NCBI GenBank assembly: GCA_963558185.1
Contig: CAUWFE010000018.1
Coordinates: 1 to 27,004 of the forward strand
From: UMGS1663 sp963558185
GTDB taxonomy: Bacteria; Bacillota; Clostridia; TANB77; CAG-508
Direction of reading: 5' to 3'
Length of the DNA: 27,004 nucleotides
Shown here in pieces: positions 1 through 7,840 of the stretch. Position 1 is the stretch's first letter. The number at the start of each line of letters is the position of its first letter. Position numbers and translations under genes: made by a program. Under the pieces are notes generated by a model. It was not told the DNA's origin and did not search any database. It saw only the letters and a list, made by a program, of their open reading frames with translations.

Positions 1-54
1 TATTTTTCTTAAAATTTTCTTTCTATTTTTTCCCCAGATTATTTAACTCATATA
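1..54. repeat. Left arm of window-terminal inverted repeat
   Basis: Bases 1-54 are the exact reverse complement of bases 26950-27003. The identity starts at the first base of the window and breaks at base 55. The arm contains a run of Ts, then a TCCCCAG core, then AT-rich sequence. Bases 55-97 hold no gene. An exact repeat sitting flush with both ends suggests the window is a contig bounded by copies of an interspersed or inverted repeat. It could also be the arm of a longer inverted repeat continuing outside. Confidence 0.9.
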
Positions 55-97
55 TCATATTGCAATTTTATGTGTGTATTTGTAAAGCTACTTTTAT

Positions 98-1183
98 TTA
101 AACTTTATTATTACTTTTTTTCTTATATGAAGTAGGTATTAAAAATAATGCACCTACAATAATTGGTAAATAAAAAGTGTAAATTCTCCAAAACAATATA
201 GACATATTAATTGTTCCATTTATAAATATAGAGTTAAATAATAATAAAAATCCACCTTCAGCACCTAATCCTGAACCAGGAGTAGGGATAAATGTCATAA
301 TCAATAATAAGAAAGACTGCACAGTTATAATTTCAAAAAAGCTTGTTCCAGAATTTCCAAAAGCTCTATACACCATATATGTAATAGAATAATATAATAA
401 ACTTTGAATAAAAGATATTATAAATATTTTTAATACCATTTTTTTATGAGCTTTCATTTCCAAAAATTGATTATGGAAGTTTTTGACACTATCTTTAAAT
501 TTTAATAAAGTATTATCAACATCTTTAAAAATTCTCCACTTGCCAATATGAAATTTTCCTAATAGCTTAATAAATGGGCTAGCAATTTTAATAACGATAT
601 TTTCATTAATACCCATTAAAATAACAAAAATAATAGCAATAATATTAATGGCAAAGCCTAATATAACTACCCATAAAAAGTCTTTAAAAATATTAATAAA
701 AAAATCAAATTTAAAAATAACAACACCAATAGTAAAAGTAATTAAAGCAATTTGTGTAATTATAAATTTCATAGCTAAAGCTGAAAGAGAATCACTAACT
801 CTTTTACCAGTTTTGGTAAGTTCATAAGCTTGCATAGGCTGACCACCAGAAGAAAAAGGTGTAATGTTATTAAATAATTGACCTATCATAGATACTTTTA
901 TAGAAGTACTAAAACGATTATCCGGATACATTTGCTTTAAAGGAATATGTAATGTAATACTTTCACACAACCATACTCCAAATAAACAAAGTAAACCACC
1001 AATAACCCAAAAATAATTTACATTTTGTAGTAAATATATAATATTATCAATACCATCTACAGAAATCATATATATGGCCAATCCAATAAAAATAACTATA
1101 ATTAGTATAATATTAAAAATTGTAAAATTTTTATTGGATTTTTTTATACCATCATCTTTCATATTTGAATCTTGATTTTCCAA
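98..1183 (-). CDS. UPF0104 / lysylphosphatidylglycerol synthase TM-domain (flippase-like) membrane protein
   Basis: This is a multi-pass membrane protein of about 361 residues matching the LPG_synthase_TM family (the flippase half of MprF, also the YbhN-type proteins). Hydrophobic segments recur along its whole length. Two family signatures are visible: a PFSSGGQPMQAY stretch near residues 112-123, and a PTPGSGLGAEGGF stretch in the C-terminal third. There is no cytosolic aminoacyl-transferase domain, so it is a stand-alone transporter-like unit whose substrate (a lipid or glycan precursor) is unknown. I start it at TTG (1181-1183), because the strong AAGGAGGT site touches the in-frame ATG at 1187-1189, while the TTG two codons on sits about 6 nt away. 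It is the last gene of the por operon, 58 nt after porB with a 9-bp hairpin between. Family assignment is solid; biological role is not. Confidence 0.85.
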   Translation of the reverse strand: MENQDSNMKDDGIKKSNKNFTIFNIILIIVIFIGLAIYMISVDGIDNIIYLLQNVNYFWVIGGLLCLFGVWLCESITLHIPLKQMYPDNRFSTSIKVSMIGQLFNNITPFSSGGQPMQAYELTKTGKRVSDSLSALAMKFIITQIALITFTIGVVIFKFDFFINIFKDFLWVVILGFAINIIAIIFVILMGINENIVIKIASPFIKLLGKFHIGKWRIFKDVDNTLLKFKDSVKNFHNQFLEMKAHKKMVLKIFIISFIQSLLYYSITYMVYRAFGNSGTSFFEIITVQSFLLLIMTFIPTPGSGLGAEGGFLLLFNSIFINGTINMSILFWRIYTFYLPIIVGALFLIPTSYKKKSNNKV

Positions 1184-1209
1184 AAGCATACCTCCTTATA
1201 TAAAATTAC

Positions 1210-1232
1210 AAGGTCTAGAAATACTAGACCTT
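1210..1232 (-). other. Perfect 9-bp hairpin between porB and the UPF0104 gene
   Basis: AAGGTCTAG and CTAGACCTT flank a 5-nt loop. Neither strand has a good T-run after the stem (minus strand: GTAATTTTA). It may be a weak terminator or an RNA-processing or stability element that lowers expression of the downstream membrane protein relative to the por genes. Confidence 0.6.
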
Positions 1233-1241
1233 TAAAATAAT

Positions 1242-2195
1242 TTATTCTTTGTTAGACATTTCTTCTAAGTCTAATAATTCTTGCCATCTTTTATCAACTT
1301 CTTTTTGGAATTCTTCAATCATCCATTCATTTCCTGGTTTAAAAAGATGTGCAAAACGTTTTTGAGGTTTTAAAAATTCTTCTATTGGTAATTTTTTAGC
1401 AGGTTTATAAGTAATTTTATATTTACCATCTACAACTTCATATAAAGGCCAATAACAAGTATCAATTGCAAGCTTATTAATTTGTGTTAACATATCTGTA
1501 GGATATCCCCAGCCTCTTGGACAAGGTGTTAAAACATTTAAAAATGTAGGACCTTCTGTGTAAATTGCTTTTTCAGCTTTTTCATATAAATCTTTAAAAT
1601 TATTAACTCCTATAGTTTGTGCAACATAAGGTAAATGATGTGCTGCCATAATCATTGTTAAATCTTTTCTAGGTTGCATTTTACCAGGAATTACTTTACC
1701 AGCAGGAGATGTAGTAGTATCTGCAAAATGCGGTGTAGCAGATGAACGTTGAATACCAGTATTCATATATGCACCATTGTCATAACATACATATGTCATA
1801 TCATGACCTCTTTCCATGGCACCAGATAAACTTTGAATACCAATATCATAAGTTCCACCATCACCACCAAAAGTAATGAATTTTGTATGTTCATCTTCAG
1901 GTAATTTACCTTGTCTTTTTAAAGACTTATATGCAGCTTCAGCACCAGAACAAGTAGCAGCAGCACATTCAAAAGCAGTATGAATATATGAATCTGTCCA
2001 TGCTGTATATGGATAAATAAAAGTAGAAACTTCCATACATCCAGTAGCATTAGAAATAACAGCATGATCTTCTTCTTTTAAAGCTCTTAAAATCATTCTA
2101 GCAGCAGGTGGGGCACCACAACCAGCGCACATTCTATGTCCTTCTGTAAAACGAGAAGGTTTATTAGCAATAATTTCTTTTAAATTATAAGGCAT
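1242..2195 (-). CDS. porB: Pyruvate/2-oxoacid:ferredoxin oxidoreductase, beta subunit (TPP-binding)
   Basis: Beta subunit (317 aa) of the oxidoreductase that converts pyruvate plus CoA to acetyl-CoA and CO2 and reduces ferredoxin. Near the N-terminus it has CAGCGAPPAARM (residues about 23-34), the cysteine pair that helps hold a 4Fe-4S cluster. The thiamine diphosphate/Mg site is seen as GDGGTYDIGIQSL followed by YDNGAYMNTGIQ (about residues 111-150). Length is normal for PorB. It is the fourth gene of porG-D-A-B, and its ATG overlaps the porA stop by one base, implying translational coupling. Substrate preference (pyruvate versus 2-oxoisovalerate or another 2-oxoacid) cannot be fixed by eye, but the resemblance is closest to pyruvate enzymes. 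Cytoplasmic. Confidence 0.93.
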   Translation of the reverse strand: MPYNLKEIIANKPSRFTEGHRMCAGCGAPPAARMILRALKEEDHAVISNATGCMEVSTFIYPYTAWTDSYIHTAFECAAATCSGAEAAYKSLKRQGKLPEDEHTKFITFGGDGGTYDIGIQSLSGAMERGHDMTYVCYDNGAYMNTGIQRSSATPHFADTTTSPAGKVIPGKMQPRKDLTMIMAAHHLPYVAQTIGVNNFKDLYEKAEKAIYTEGPTFLNVLTPCPRGWGYPTDMLTQINKLAIDTCYWPLYEVVDGKYKITYKPAKKLPIEEFLKPQKRFAHLFKPGNEWMIEEFQKEVDKRWQELLDLEEMSNKE

Positions 2196-3388
2196 TATTC
2201 ATTACCTCCTTTCTTTAAACCTAAATATCTATAAGGATTAGTAACAGTATTTGTTTTTATAATTTCAGATAAATCTTCAAATACTTGTTCAATATGTTTA
2301 GTAGTAGTATCACGTCCACCAATACCATAAATATAGTTAACAGCAGGTACATGAATATTATTAACATACATAGCAGAAGTTACATCTTGGAATAATGCAC
2401 CACCAGCACCATTTAAAGAATCTGCTTTATCTAAAATAGCAATAGCTTTTGCATTAGATAGAGCCTTAGCAACTTCTTCAACAGGGAATGGCCTATATAC
2501 ACGTATTTTTAATAATCCAGCTTTAATACCTCTTTCTCTTAATTCATCAACTACAACTTTTGTAGTACCAGCAGTAGAATTCATACAAACTAAAATCATA
2601 TCAGCATCTTGAGTTTTATATTCTTCAAAAAGACCATATTTTCTACCAGTTAATTTTTCAAACTCATTAGCAACTTCTAAAATGACTTTTTTAGCATTTC
2701 TCATAGCTTCTGCTTGTTGATATTTATGTTCAAATAAATATGCTTGTAAATCCATTGGACCAACAGCAATTGGTTCATTTCTATTTAATAAATAATGCTT
2801 AGGTTTATAAGTTCCAACAAACTCTTTTACTTTTTCATCTTCAATTAATTCTATATTTTCTATAGAATGTGAAGTAATAAATCCATCTTGGCAAATTGTT
2901 AAAGGTAGCATAACATCTTTATTTTCTGCAATTCTATGAGCCATAATTAAATTATCATAAGCCTCTTGATTTGTTTCAGAAAATAGCATAATCCAACCAC
3001 TATCACGCATTCCCATAGCATCTGAATGGTCATTATGAATATTTAATGGACCAGAAATAGCACGGTTAACTAAAGGCATAACAATAGGTAATCTTAAAGA
3101 AGAAGCAATATAAACCATTTCCCACATTAATGCTAAACCATTAGAAGAAGTAGCTGTCATAGCTCTTGCACCAGCTGCTTCGGCACCAATACATGCACTC
3201 ATAGCACTATGTTCACTTTCAACTGCAACAAATTCTGTATCAACACTACCATTACTTACAAAAGTAGAAAAATATTGTGGAATTTCTGTAGATGGTGTTA
3301 TAGGGAATGCTGCAACAACATCTGGATTAATTTGTCTCATAGCTACAGCAGAAGCTTCATTTCCACTTAAACGTTCACGAATACTCAT
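2195..3388 (-). CDS. porA: Pyruvate/2-oxoacid:ferredoxin oxidoreductase, alpha subunit
   Basis: Alpha subunit (397 aa), carrying the pyrimidine-binding (PYR) domain in the N-terminal half and the transketolase C-terminal-like domain in the second half. Visible landmarks are the ITPSTEIPQ stretch (about residues 30-38) after GNEASAVA, the EHSAMSACIGAEAAGAR stretch, and the ATSSNGLALMWE stretch, all characteristic of the family. Together with PorB it forms the TPP active site. The start ATG directly follows the porD stop codon, and the stop overlaps the porB start, so translation of D, A and B is probably coupled. Nothing appears truncated. Confidence 0.93.
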   Translation of the reverse strand: MSIRERLSGNEASAVAMRQINPDVVAAFPITPSTEIPQYFSTFVSNGSVDTEFVAVESEHSAMSACIGAEAAGARAMTATSSNGLALMWEMVYIASSLRLPIVMPLVNRAISGPLNIHNDHSDAMGMRDSGWIMLFSETNQEAYDNLIMAHRIAENKDVMLPLTICQDGFITSHSIENIELIEDEKVKEFVGTYKPKHYLLNRNEPIAVGPMDLQAYLFEHKYQQAEAMRNAKKVILEVANEFEKLTGRKYGLFEEYKTQDADMILVCMNSTAGTTKVVVDELRERGIKAGLLKIRVYRPFPVEEVAKALSNAKAIAILDKADSLNGAGGALFQDVTSAMYVNNIHVPAVNYIYGIGGRDTTTKHIEQVFEDLSEIIKTNTVTNPYRYLGLKKGGNE

Positions 3389-3694
3389 TTATTCTTCACC
3401 CTCCTCTTTCATTTCAATTGCTCCAAAAGGACAAGTTTTAGCACAAACTCCACATCCTTTGCAATAATCATAATTAAAATCAGTTCTTTTCATATCTTTA
3501 CCAACAGGAATAGCATTTTCAGGACAAACAGGGAAGCAAAGACCACATTGTTTACATTTTTCAGATAAAAATATTGGTTTTACACTTCTCCAATCGCCAG
3601 TTTTAAAACACTTTGCATTACCTGCATCATAAATTGTACCACCAGAAGTTAGCTCCTTTGCAGTACTATTTTTATTAATTTTTACATCTGACAC
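3389..3694 (-). CDS. porD: Pyruvate/2-oxoacid:ferredoxin oxidoreductase, delta subunit (2[4Fe-4S] ferredoxin)
   Basis: Small (about 101 aa) ferredoxin-type subunit that passes electrons out of the oxidoreductase. It has two CxxCxxCxxxCP motifs: CKQCGLCFPVCP and CKGCGVCAKTCP, each followed by a small-residue/acidic turn. I place the start at GTG 3692-3694. The AAGGAG site (3705-3710, overlapping the porG stop) lies only one base from an earlier in-frame GTG at 3701-3703, but 10 nt from this one; the earlier start would add three residues. The gene abuts porA. In single-chain clostridial PFOR this module is fused in the polypeptide; here it is a separate gene. Confidence 0.9.
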   Translation of the reverse strand: MSDVKINKNSTAKELTSGGTIYDAGNAKCFKTGDWRSVKPIFLSEKCKQCGLCFPVCPENAIPVGKDMKRTDFNYDYCKGCGVCAKTCPFGAIEMKEEGEE

Positions 3695-3709
3695 AATAAT
3701 CACACTCCT

Positions 3710-4291
3710 TTACTTAATTTCATTTATATTATTTAAAGCTAATTCTAAAGCTTTCATATTTCCTTCAATAACTTCAGGTTTTTTCGCAAATTTATGTTTA
3801 AAAGAACCTTTCATATCTTGAATAAAATCATCATCAGACATAACTCCTGAAACTTTTACAATAGCAGCTAACATAGGAGTATTAGGAAAATATCTTCCTA
3901 AAGCTTCCTCAGATATTTTTTTAGCATCAATTGTGAATATTTTTCCATTATATCCTTTTAAAACTTTTTTCAAATAATCTTTATCTTTTTTTGTGTTAAT
4001 TACAATTGCACCACTTTCTTTTAAACCAGCAGTAACATCAACAGATTCAAGCAAAGTATCATCTACAACAACTACATAATCTGGTTCATATATATTACTA
4101 TGAATGCGAATAGGCTCAGAACTAATACGGTTATATGCAGTTATAGGTGCACCCATTCTTTCAGGTCCATATTCAGGAAAACCTTGAATATATTTTCCAG
4201 TGTTAAATGCTGCATCTGCTAATAAAAGAGAAGCAGTTTTAGCACCTTGACCACCACGACCATGCCATCTAATTTCTATCATATTATTCAT
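3710..4291 (-). CDS. porG: Pyruvate/2-oxoacid:ferredoxin oxidoreductase, gamma subunit
   Basis: Gamma subunit (about 193 aa), first gene of the operon. The family signature IEIRWHGRGGQGAKTA is at the very N-terminus, followed by GFPEYGPERMGAPITAYNR, both typical of the catalytic gamma domain (Pfam POR). The first in-frame ATG (4301-4303) touches the AGAAAGG site with no spacer, so I prefer the ATG at 4289-4291 with a 12-nt spacer. An ATG at 4280-4282 would give the usual MIEIRWHG beginning, so the exact start stays open within 8 codons. The operon promoter lies just upstream at 4330-4358. Confidence 0.92.
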   Translation of the reverse strand: MNNMIEIRWHGRGGQGAKTASLLLADAAFNTGKYIQGFPEYGPERMGAPITAYNRISSEPIRIHSNIYEPDYVVVVDDTLLESVDVTAGLKESGAIVINTKKDKDYLKKVLKGYNGKIFTIDAKKISEEALGRYFPNTPMLAAIVKVSGVMSDDDFIQDMKGSFKHKFAKKPEVIEGNMKALELALNNINEIK

Positions 4292-4329
4292 ATTTTTACT
4301 CATCCTTTCTATAAACGAAGTATGACTAA

Positions 4330-4358
4330 AGTATATTATTAAAAAATACTAATGTCAA
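4330..4358 (-). promoter_or_regulatory. Sigma-A type promoter of the por operon
   Basis: On the minus strand, a consensus TTGACA (4353-4358) is separated by exactly 17 nt from TATACT (4330-4335). The predicted start of transcription is near 4323, giving a leader of about 20-30 nt before porG. This is the best-matching promoter in the window and suggests strong constitutive expression of the oxidoreductase. Confidence 0.8.
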
Positions 4359-4402
4359 GTAAAAAAGATAGACTGTTTGGTCATAAATATGATAAAATTT
4401 GA

Positions 4403-4408
4403 TATAAT
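4403..4408 (+). promoter_or_regulatory. Candidate -10 element upstream of cca
   Basis: A perfect TATAAT lies 25 nt before the cca start in the divergent por/cca intergenic region. No convincing -35 is at 16-18 nt; TTGGTC at 4377-4382 is 20 nt away. An AAAGGAAAT ribosome binding site follows. A weak or activator-dependent promoter is possible. Confidence 0.45.
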
Positions 4409-4432
4409 AAAACAAAAAAGGAAATAAAATAT

Positions 4433-5659
4433 ATGAATATTGTAGAAATTGCTAAAAAAATAGAAAAAAGTGGAGGAACACTCTATAAAGTAGGGGGGGC
4501 TGTTAGAGATGAAATATTAGGAATTAAAAATCATGATGAAGACTATTGTATAACAAATATGTCGACAGAAAAATTTGAAAAGCTATTTAATACAGCTGTA
4601 AAAAGGGGTAAAAATTTTCCAGTATATGATATAGAAGGAAAAGAATTCGCCATGGCAAGAAAAGAGTCTAAAATAGGTAAAGGACATAAAGAATTTAAAA
4701 TAGAAACAGGTGTAACTATACAAGAAGATTTAAAAAGAAGAGATATTACAATAAATAGTATAGCAATAGAAGTACTGACAAATAAAATAATAGATCCATT
4801 TAATGGAATAAAAGATATACAAGAAAGAAAAATAAGAAAAACTTCTGAGAAATTTAGTGAAGACCCTTTGAGGGTATATAGAGTGGCAAGGTTTGCAAGC
4901 TCATTAGAATTTGAAGTAACTAAAGATACAATAGAAGCCATGAAAAAGTGCAAAGATGAATTAAGTACAATTAGTGTAGAAAGAGTATTTGAAGAATTTA
5001 GAAAAGCTTTAAATAGTAAAAGACCTTCAATATTTTTTAAAGTACTTAGAGAAGCGGATATATTAGATATTCATTTTAAAGAAATATCAGATTTAATAGG
5101 AAGTACACAGCTGGTAGAATATCATCCAGAAGGAGACAGTTTTGAACATACAATGTTGGTAGTAGATAATTGCTCTAATTTAACTGATAGAGAAGAAGTG
5201 AGATTCTCAGCTTTAGTACATGATTTAGGAAAAGGAATAACCCCAAAAGAAATGTTACCACATCATTATGGTCATGATTTAGCAGGTGCAAAACTTGTTG
5301 AAAATATGGGTAAAAGGCTAAAAATCCCCAACAATTGGATAAAATGTGGAAAATTATCTGCAAAAGAACATATGAGAGCAGGAATTTTTGAAAAACTGAA
5401 AGCATCTAAAAAAGTAGATTTAATTACTTTAGCAAGTAAAAGTATATTAAGATTAGAAGGTTTAGCAATTATTGTAAAAAGTGATAAATTGGGAAGAGGG
5501 AATGTTAATTTTGACAAAATAGGAAATAGATGTTTAAAAGAGATAGATGGAGAATATATTATAAAAAAGTATGGAAAACAAACAGGAATAAAAATGGGAG
5601 AGTTATTACGAAAAGAAAGAATTTCATGGATGAAAAAGGTTGACGAAATGAATAGATAA
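4433..5659 (+). CDS. cca: CCA tRNA nucleotidyltransferase with HD domain
   Basis: Class II nucleotidyltransferase (408 aa) that adds or repairs the 3' CCA of tRNA using CTP and ATP. The head domain shows GGAVRD (residues 21-26) and the metal-binding DED (35-37). The RRDITIN motif (102-108) is followed by Ser where most relatives have Ala. The nucleotide-recognition region DPLRVYRVARFA (144-155) is present. An HD-type phosphohydrolase-like domain follows, with HTM near 239 and HD at 263-264 and further His residues (HHYGHD, 277-282), as in HD-containing bacterial Cca proteins. Length is normal. It is divergent from the por operon and about 50 nt upstream of the small pilin-like gene. Poly(A) polymerases share the fold, but the HD domain favours Cca. 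Confidence 0.9.
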   Translation: MNIVEIAKKIEKSGGTLYKVGGAVRDEILGIKNHDEDYCITNMSTEKFEKLFNTAVKRGKNFPVYDIEGKEFAMARKESKIGKGHKEFKIETGVTIQEDLKRRDITINSIAIEVLTNKIIDPFNGIKDIQERKIRKTSEKFSEDPLRVYRVARFASSLEFEVTKDTIEAMKKCKDELSTISVERVFEEFRKALNSKRPSIFFKVLREADILDIHFKEISDLIGSTQLVEYHPEGDSFEHTMLVVDNCSNLTDREEVRFSALVHDLGKGITPKEMLPHHYGHDLAGAKLVENMGKRLKIPNNWIKCGKLSAKEHMRAGIFEKLKASKKVDLITLASKSILRLEGLAIIVKSDKLGRGNVNFDKIGNRCLKEIDGEYIIKKYGKQTGIKMGELLRKERISWMKKVDEMNR

Positions 5660-5708
5660 GTGATAGAATGACAATAATAAAACAAAAGAGAGAGGAGAGC
5701 ATCATCAT

Positions 5709-5924
5709 ATGAAAGAAAGAGGAGCTATTTCAGTATTGGTAGTAGTTACAGTTTTATTTATGATAACAATATTAACAGCAGCTTTTTATGCAACAACAAG
5801 TATGAGAGAAACACAATTACAAAGTGATTTACAAATAAAAAAAGATTATGAAAAAGACATATATTCTATAGAGCAAATATATGATAATTTAATTGCATCT
5901 GGAAAATATGAAAATATAAGGTAA
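5709..5924 (+). CDS. Small single-span membrane protein, pilin/PilX-like N-terminus (hypothetical)
   Basis: A 71-residue protein with an upstream GAGAGGAGAG ribosome binding site, so it is probably real although short. Residues 1-5 (MKERG) followed by a 20-22 residue hydrophobic segment and then a polar, helical, charged tail resemble a type III (prepilin) signal, with possible cleavage after Gly5. The Glu normally at +5 of mature pilins is absent, as in some minor pseudopilins. The C-terminal part (about residues 32-65) is rich in Lys, Glu and Gln and is probably alpha-helical. No other pilus gene is in the window, so the pilin link is inference from the N-terminus alone. A hairpin follows at 5952-5972. 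Confidence 0.6.
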   Translation: MKERGAISVLVVVTVLFMITILTAAFYATTSMRETQLQSDLQIKKDYEKDIYSIEQIYDNLIASGKYENIR

Positions 5925-5951
5925 AATATATTATAATAAAATGATAAGAGA

Positions 5952-5972
5952 GGTGTCCTATTTTAGGGCACC
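5952..5972. other. Hairpin after the pilin-like gene
   Basis: GGTGTCCTA and TAGGGCACC form a 9-bp stem (one G-U pair) with a 3-nt loop. There is no T-run after it (GTTACTATTT), so it is a poor intrinsic terminator. Related sequence AGGGCAC recurs at about 6218-6224, so this hairpin could be the outer edge of the palindromic element at 6006-6187. Confidence 0.55.
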
Positions 5973-6005
5973 GTTACTATTTACCGTTTATAAATAATAT
6001 TAATA

Positions 6006-6187
6006 AGAATGTATACATATTAATATTTCATAAATTTCTTTGGTTCAATACGTGCATTAGAGTTTCTAAATCTAAAAGGAATGAGCCTCTCGGAATTTCC
6101 GCTTCCTCATTCCTTTTAGATAAAGAAACTCTTACAAGCACTTCTAGCACAATCGAAATTTAATCAATATTAATATATATACATTCT
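6006..6187. repeat. Long nested palindrome, MITE-like non-coding element (copy A)
   Basis: An imperfect palindrome of about 182 bp in the gap before comM. Outer arms 6006-6027 and 6166-6187 match at 21 of 22 positions. Inner arms 6059-6085 and 6106-6132 match at 25 of 27. The apical segment 6086-6105 itself contains a perfect CGGAA/TTCCG mini-palindrome. The sequence between the arms is diverged. There is no ORF. The architecture suggests a miniature inverted-repeat or REP-like element, or a strongly structured RNA. No target-site duplication is obvious. Confidence 0.75.
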
Positions 6188-6256
6188 ATAGAATAATTTG
6201 CAGCTGTGAATTGTAACAGGGCACAAATTTTGTCGTTTTTTGACGAACGATTTTTC

Positions 6257-6285
6257 TTGATTTCTAACAAAAAATATGATAATAT
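6257..6285 (+). promoter_or_regulatory. Promoter of comM
   Basis: TTGATT (6257-6262), 17-nt spacer, TAATAT (6280-6285), with a TGA just before the -10 (extended -10). The predicted transcript starts about 25 nt before the comM ATG at 6318, which has an AAAGGAGA site at 6307-6314. Confidence 0.65.
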
Positions 6286-6317
6286 AAAATAACTTACAAA
6301 AAATGGAAAGGAGAAAA

Positions 6318-7838
6318 ATGGTATCAATTGTTAAAACTATGACATTGCAAGGTATTGCAGGTCAAATTGTAGAAGTACAAGTAGAAGTATCAAATGGCTT
6401 CCCTCGGGTGGGAGATAGTAGGACTGCCTACAACTAGTATTAAAGAGGCAAAAGAAAGAGTAAAAATAGCTATGAAAAATATAGGAATTTCTCTTTCAGG
6501 AAAAAGAATAATAATCAATTTAGCACCAGCCAACTTAAAGAAAGAAGGAACATGGTTTGATTTACCAATAGCTGTAGGAATTTTATGTTCAATGGGTTAT
6601 ATAAATCAACAACAATTGCAAGATTATATATTCTTAGGAGAACTATCATTAGAAGGAAATGTAAGAAAAATTTTAGGAATATTACCTATGTGTATTCAAG
6701 CCAAAAAAATTAATATTTCAAAAATAGTAGTGCCAAAAGAAAATACAGAAGAAGCAAGTATTATTCATGGAATGGAGATTATTCCAATAAATAATTTAAT
6801 AGAAATCATTAAATTTTTTAATCAAAAAATAAAACCATTAATATCAAATAATTCAAATCATGAAGATTCAGAACAATCAATTTCATATTTATATGATTTT
6901 TCGCAAATAAAAGGTCAAGAAAATGCAAAAAGGGCAATAGAAATAGCAGCATCGGGGAAACATCATTTACTCATGATAGGCGGGCCACGGTTCACGGAAA
7001 AACAATTCTTTCACAAAGTATGCCAAGCATATTGCCAAAACTAAATTTTGAAGAAGCATTAGAAGTAACACAAATATACAGTATTTGTGGAAAAGTCGAA
7101 TCAAAGAATCCAATGATAATAAAAAGACCATTTAGAAATCCGCATCATTCAATAACTACAGCAGCAATGATAGGAGGAGGAACTTATCCTAAACCAGGAG
7201 AAATTAGTTTAGCACATAATGGAGTATTATTTTTAGATGAATTACCAGAATTCAAAAATCAAGTTTTAGAATCATTACGAGAGCCATTAGAAGAAAGAAA
7301 AATAACATTAAATCGCAATTTAATGAATATAACATATCCATGTAACTTTATGCTAATAGCAAGTATGAACCCTTGCCCATGTGGATATTATGGAGTAAAT
7401 GAAAAATGTAAATGCACAGAAAAACAAATAAATAATTATAGAAGAAAAATAAGCGGACCACTATTAGATAGAATAGACATACAAATTTCAGTGCAAACAA
7501 TTAGTTATAACAAATTAACAAGCAAAAATAAAATAGAAACATCTCAATGTATACGAAATAGAGTTGAAAGAACAAGAAAAATACAAAAAGAAAGATATAA
7601 AAAAATTGGAATTTATACAAATTCAGAATTAACAATAAAAGAATTAGAAAAATACTGTATTTTAAACGAAAAAAGTAAAAAGATATTAGAAAAAGCATAT
7701 AAAAACTTGAATTTAACAACTAGGTCATATAGCAAAATATTGAAAGTAGCAAGAACAATAGCAGATATAGAAGAAAGTGAAAAAATAAAAGAACATCATA
7801 TTTTAGAAGCAATATCATACAGAGGAATAGAGAGGTAA
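6318..7838 (+). pseudogene. comM: comM (YifB-family Mg-chelatase-like AAA+ ATPase), interrupted by three single-C insertions
   Basis: ComM is a hexameric AAA+ branch-migration helicase used in natural transformation. Translation from ATG 6318 begins MVSIVKTMTLQGIAGQ and runs correctly until about 6404, then frameshifts. The next part (WEIVGLPTTSIKEAKERV onward) is in another frame until the Walker A region, after which the original frame resumes through the KTILSQSMPSILP segment, the Walker B LFLDELPEF, the Cys motif (CPCGYYG...CKC) and the normal C-terminus. Removing an extra C at 6405, 6988 and 6995 restores an ORF of about 505 codons, the usual ComM length, with GFPGWEIVG at the first site and a perfect GGPGSGKT Walker A at the second. 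As written, the gene cannot make a full protein. Either it is a recent pseudogene or these are sequence errors; everything else about it looks conserved. Confidence 0.85.
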
Positions 7839-7840
7839 AA

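Noticed and set aside
4321..4384. Imperfect inverted repeat ATGACTAAA/TTTGGTCAT around the por/cca promoters as a shared operator
   Set aside because: Short arms, one mismatch and 45 nt between them in AT-rich DNA; not above chance by eye.
4543..5685. Long minus-strand ORFs opposite cca, and similar antisense ORFs across murE, mraY, ftsW, murG and topA
   Set aside because: They mirror strongly conserved genes, are rich in Phe/Leu/Ile from A-rich codons on the other strand, and lack ribosome binding sites.
6231..6256. TCGTT/AACGA hairpin with following Ts upstream of comM as a terminator
   Set aside because: The stem is only 5 bp and the T-run overlaps the promoter -35 area; too weak to call.
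6394..7044. Apparent separate 216-residue ORF starting inside comM
   Set aside because: It is the middle frame of the frameshifted comM; its start lies inside conserved coding sequence and its C-terminal 20 or so residues are out-of-frame translation of the Walker A region onward.
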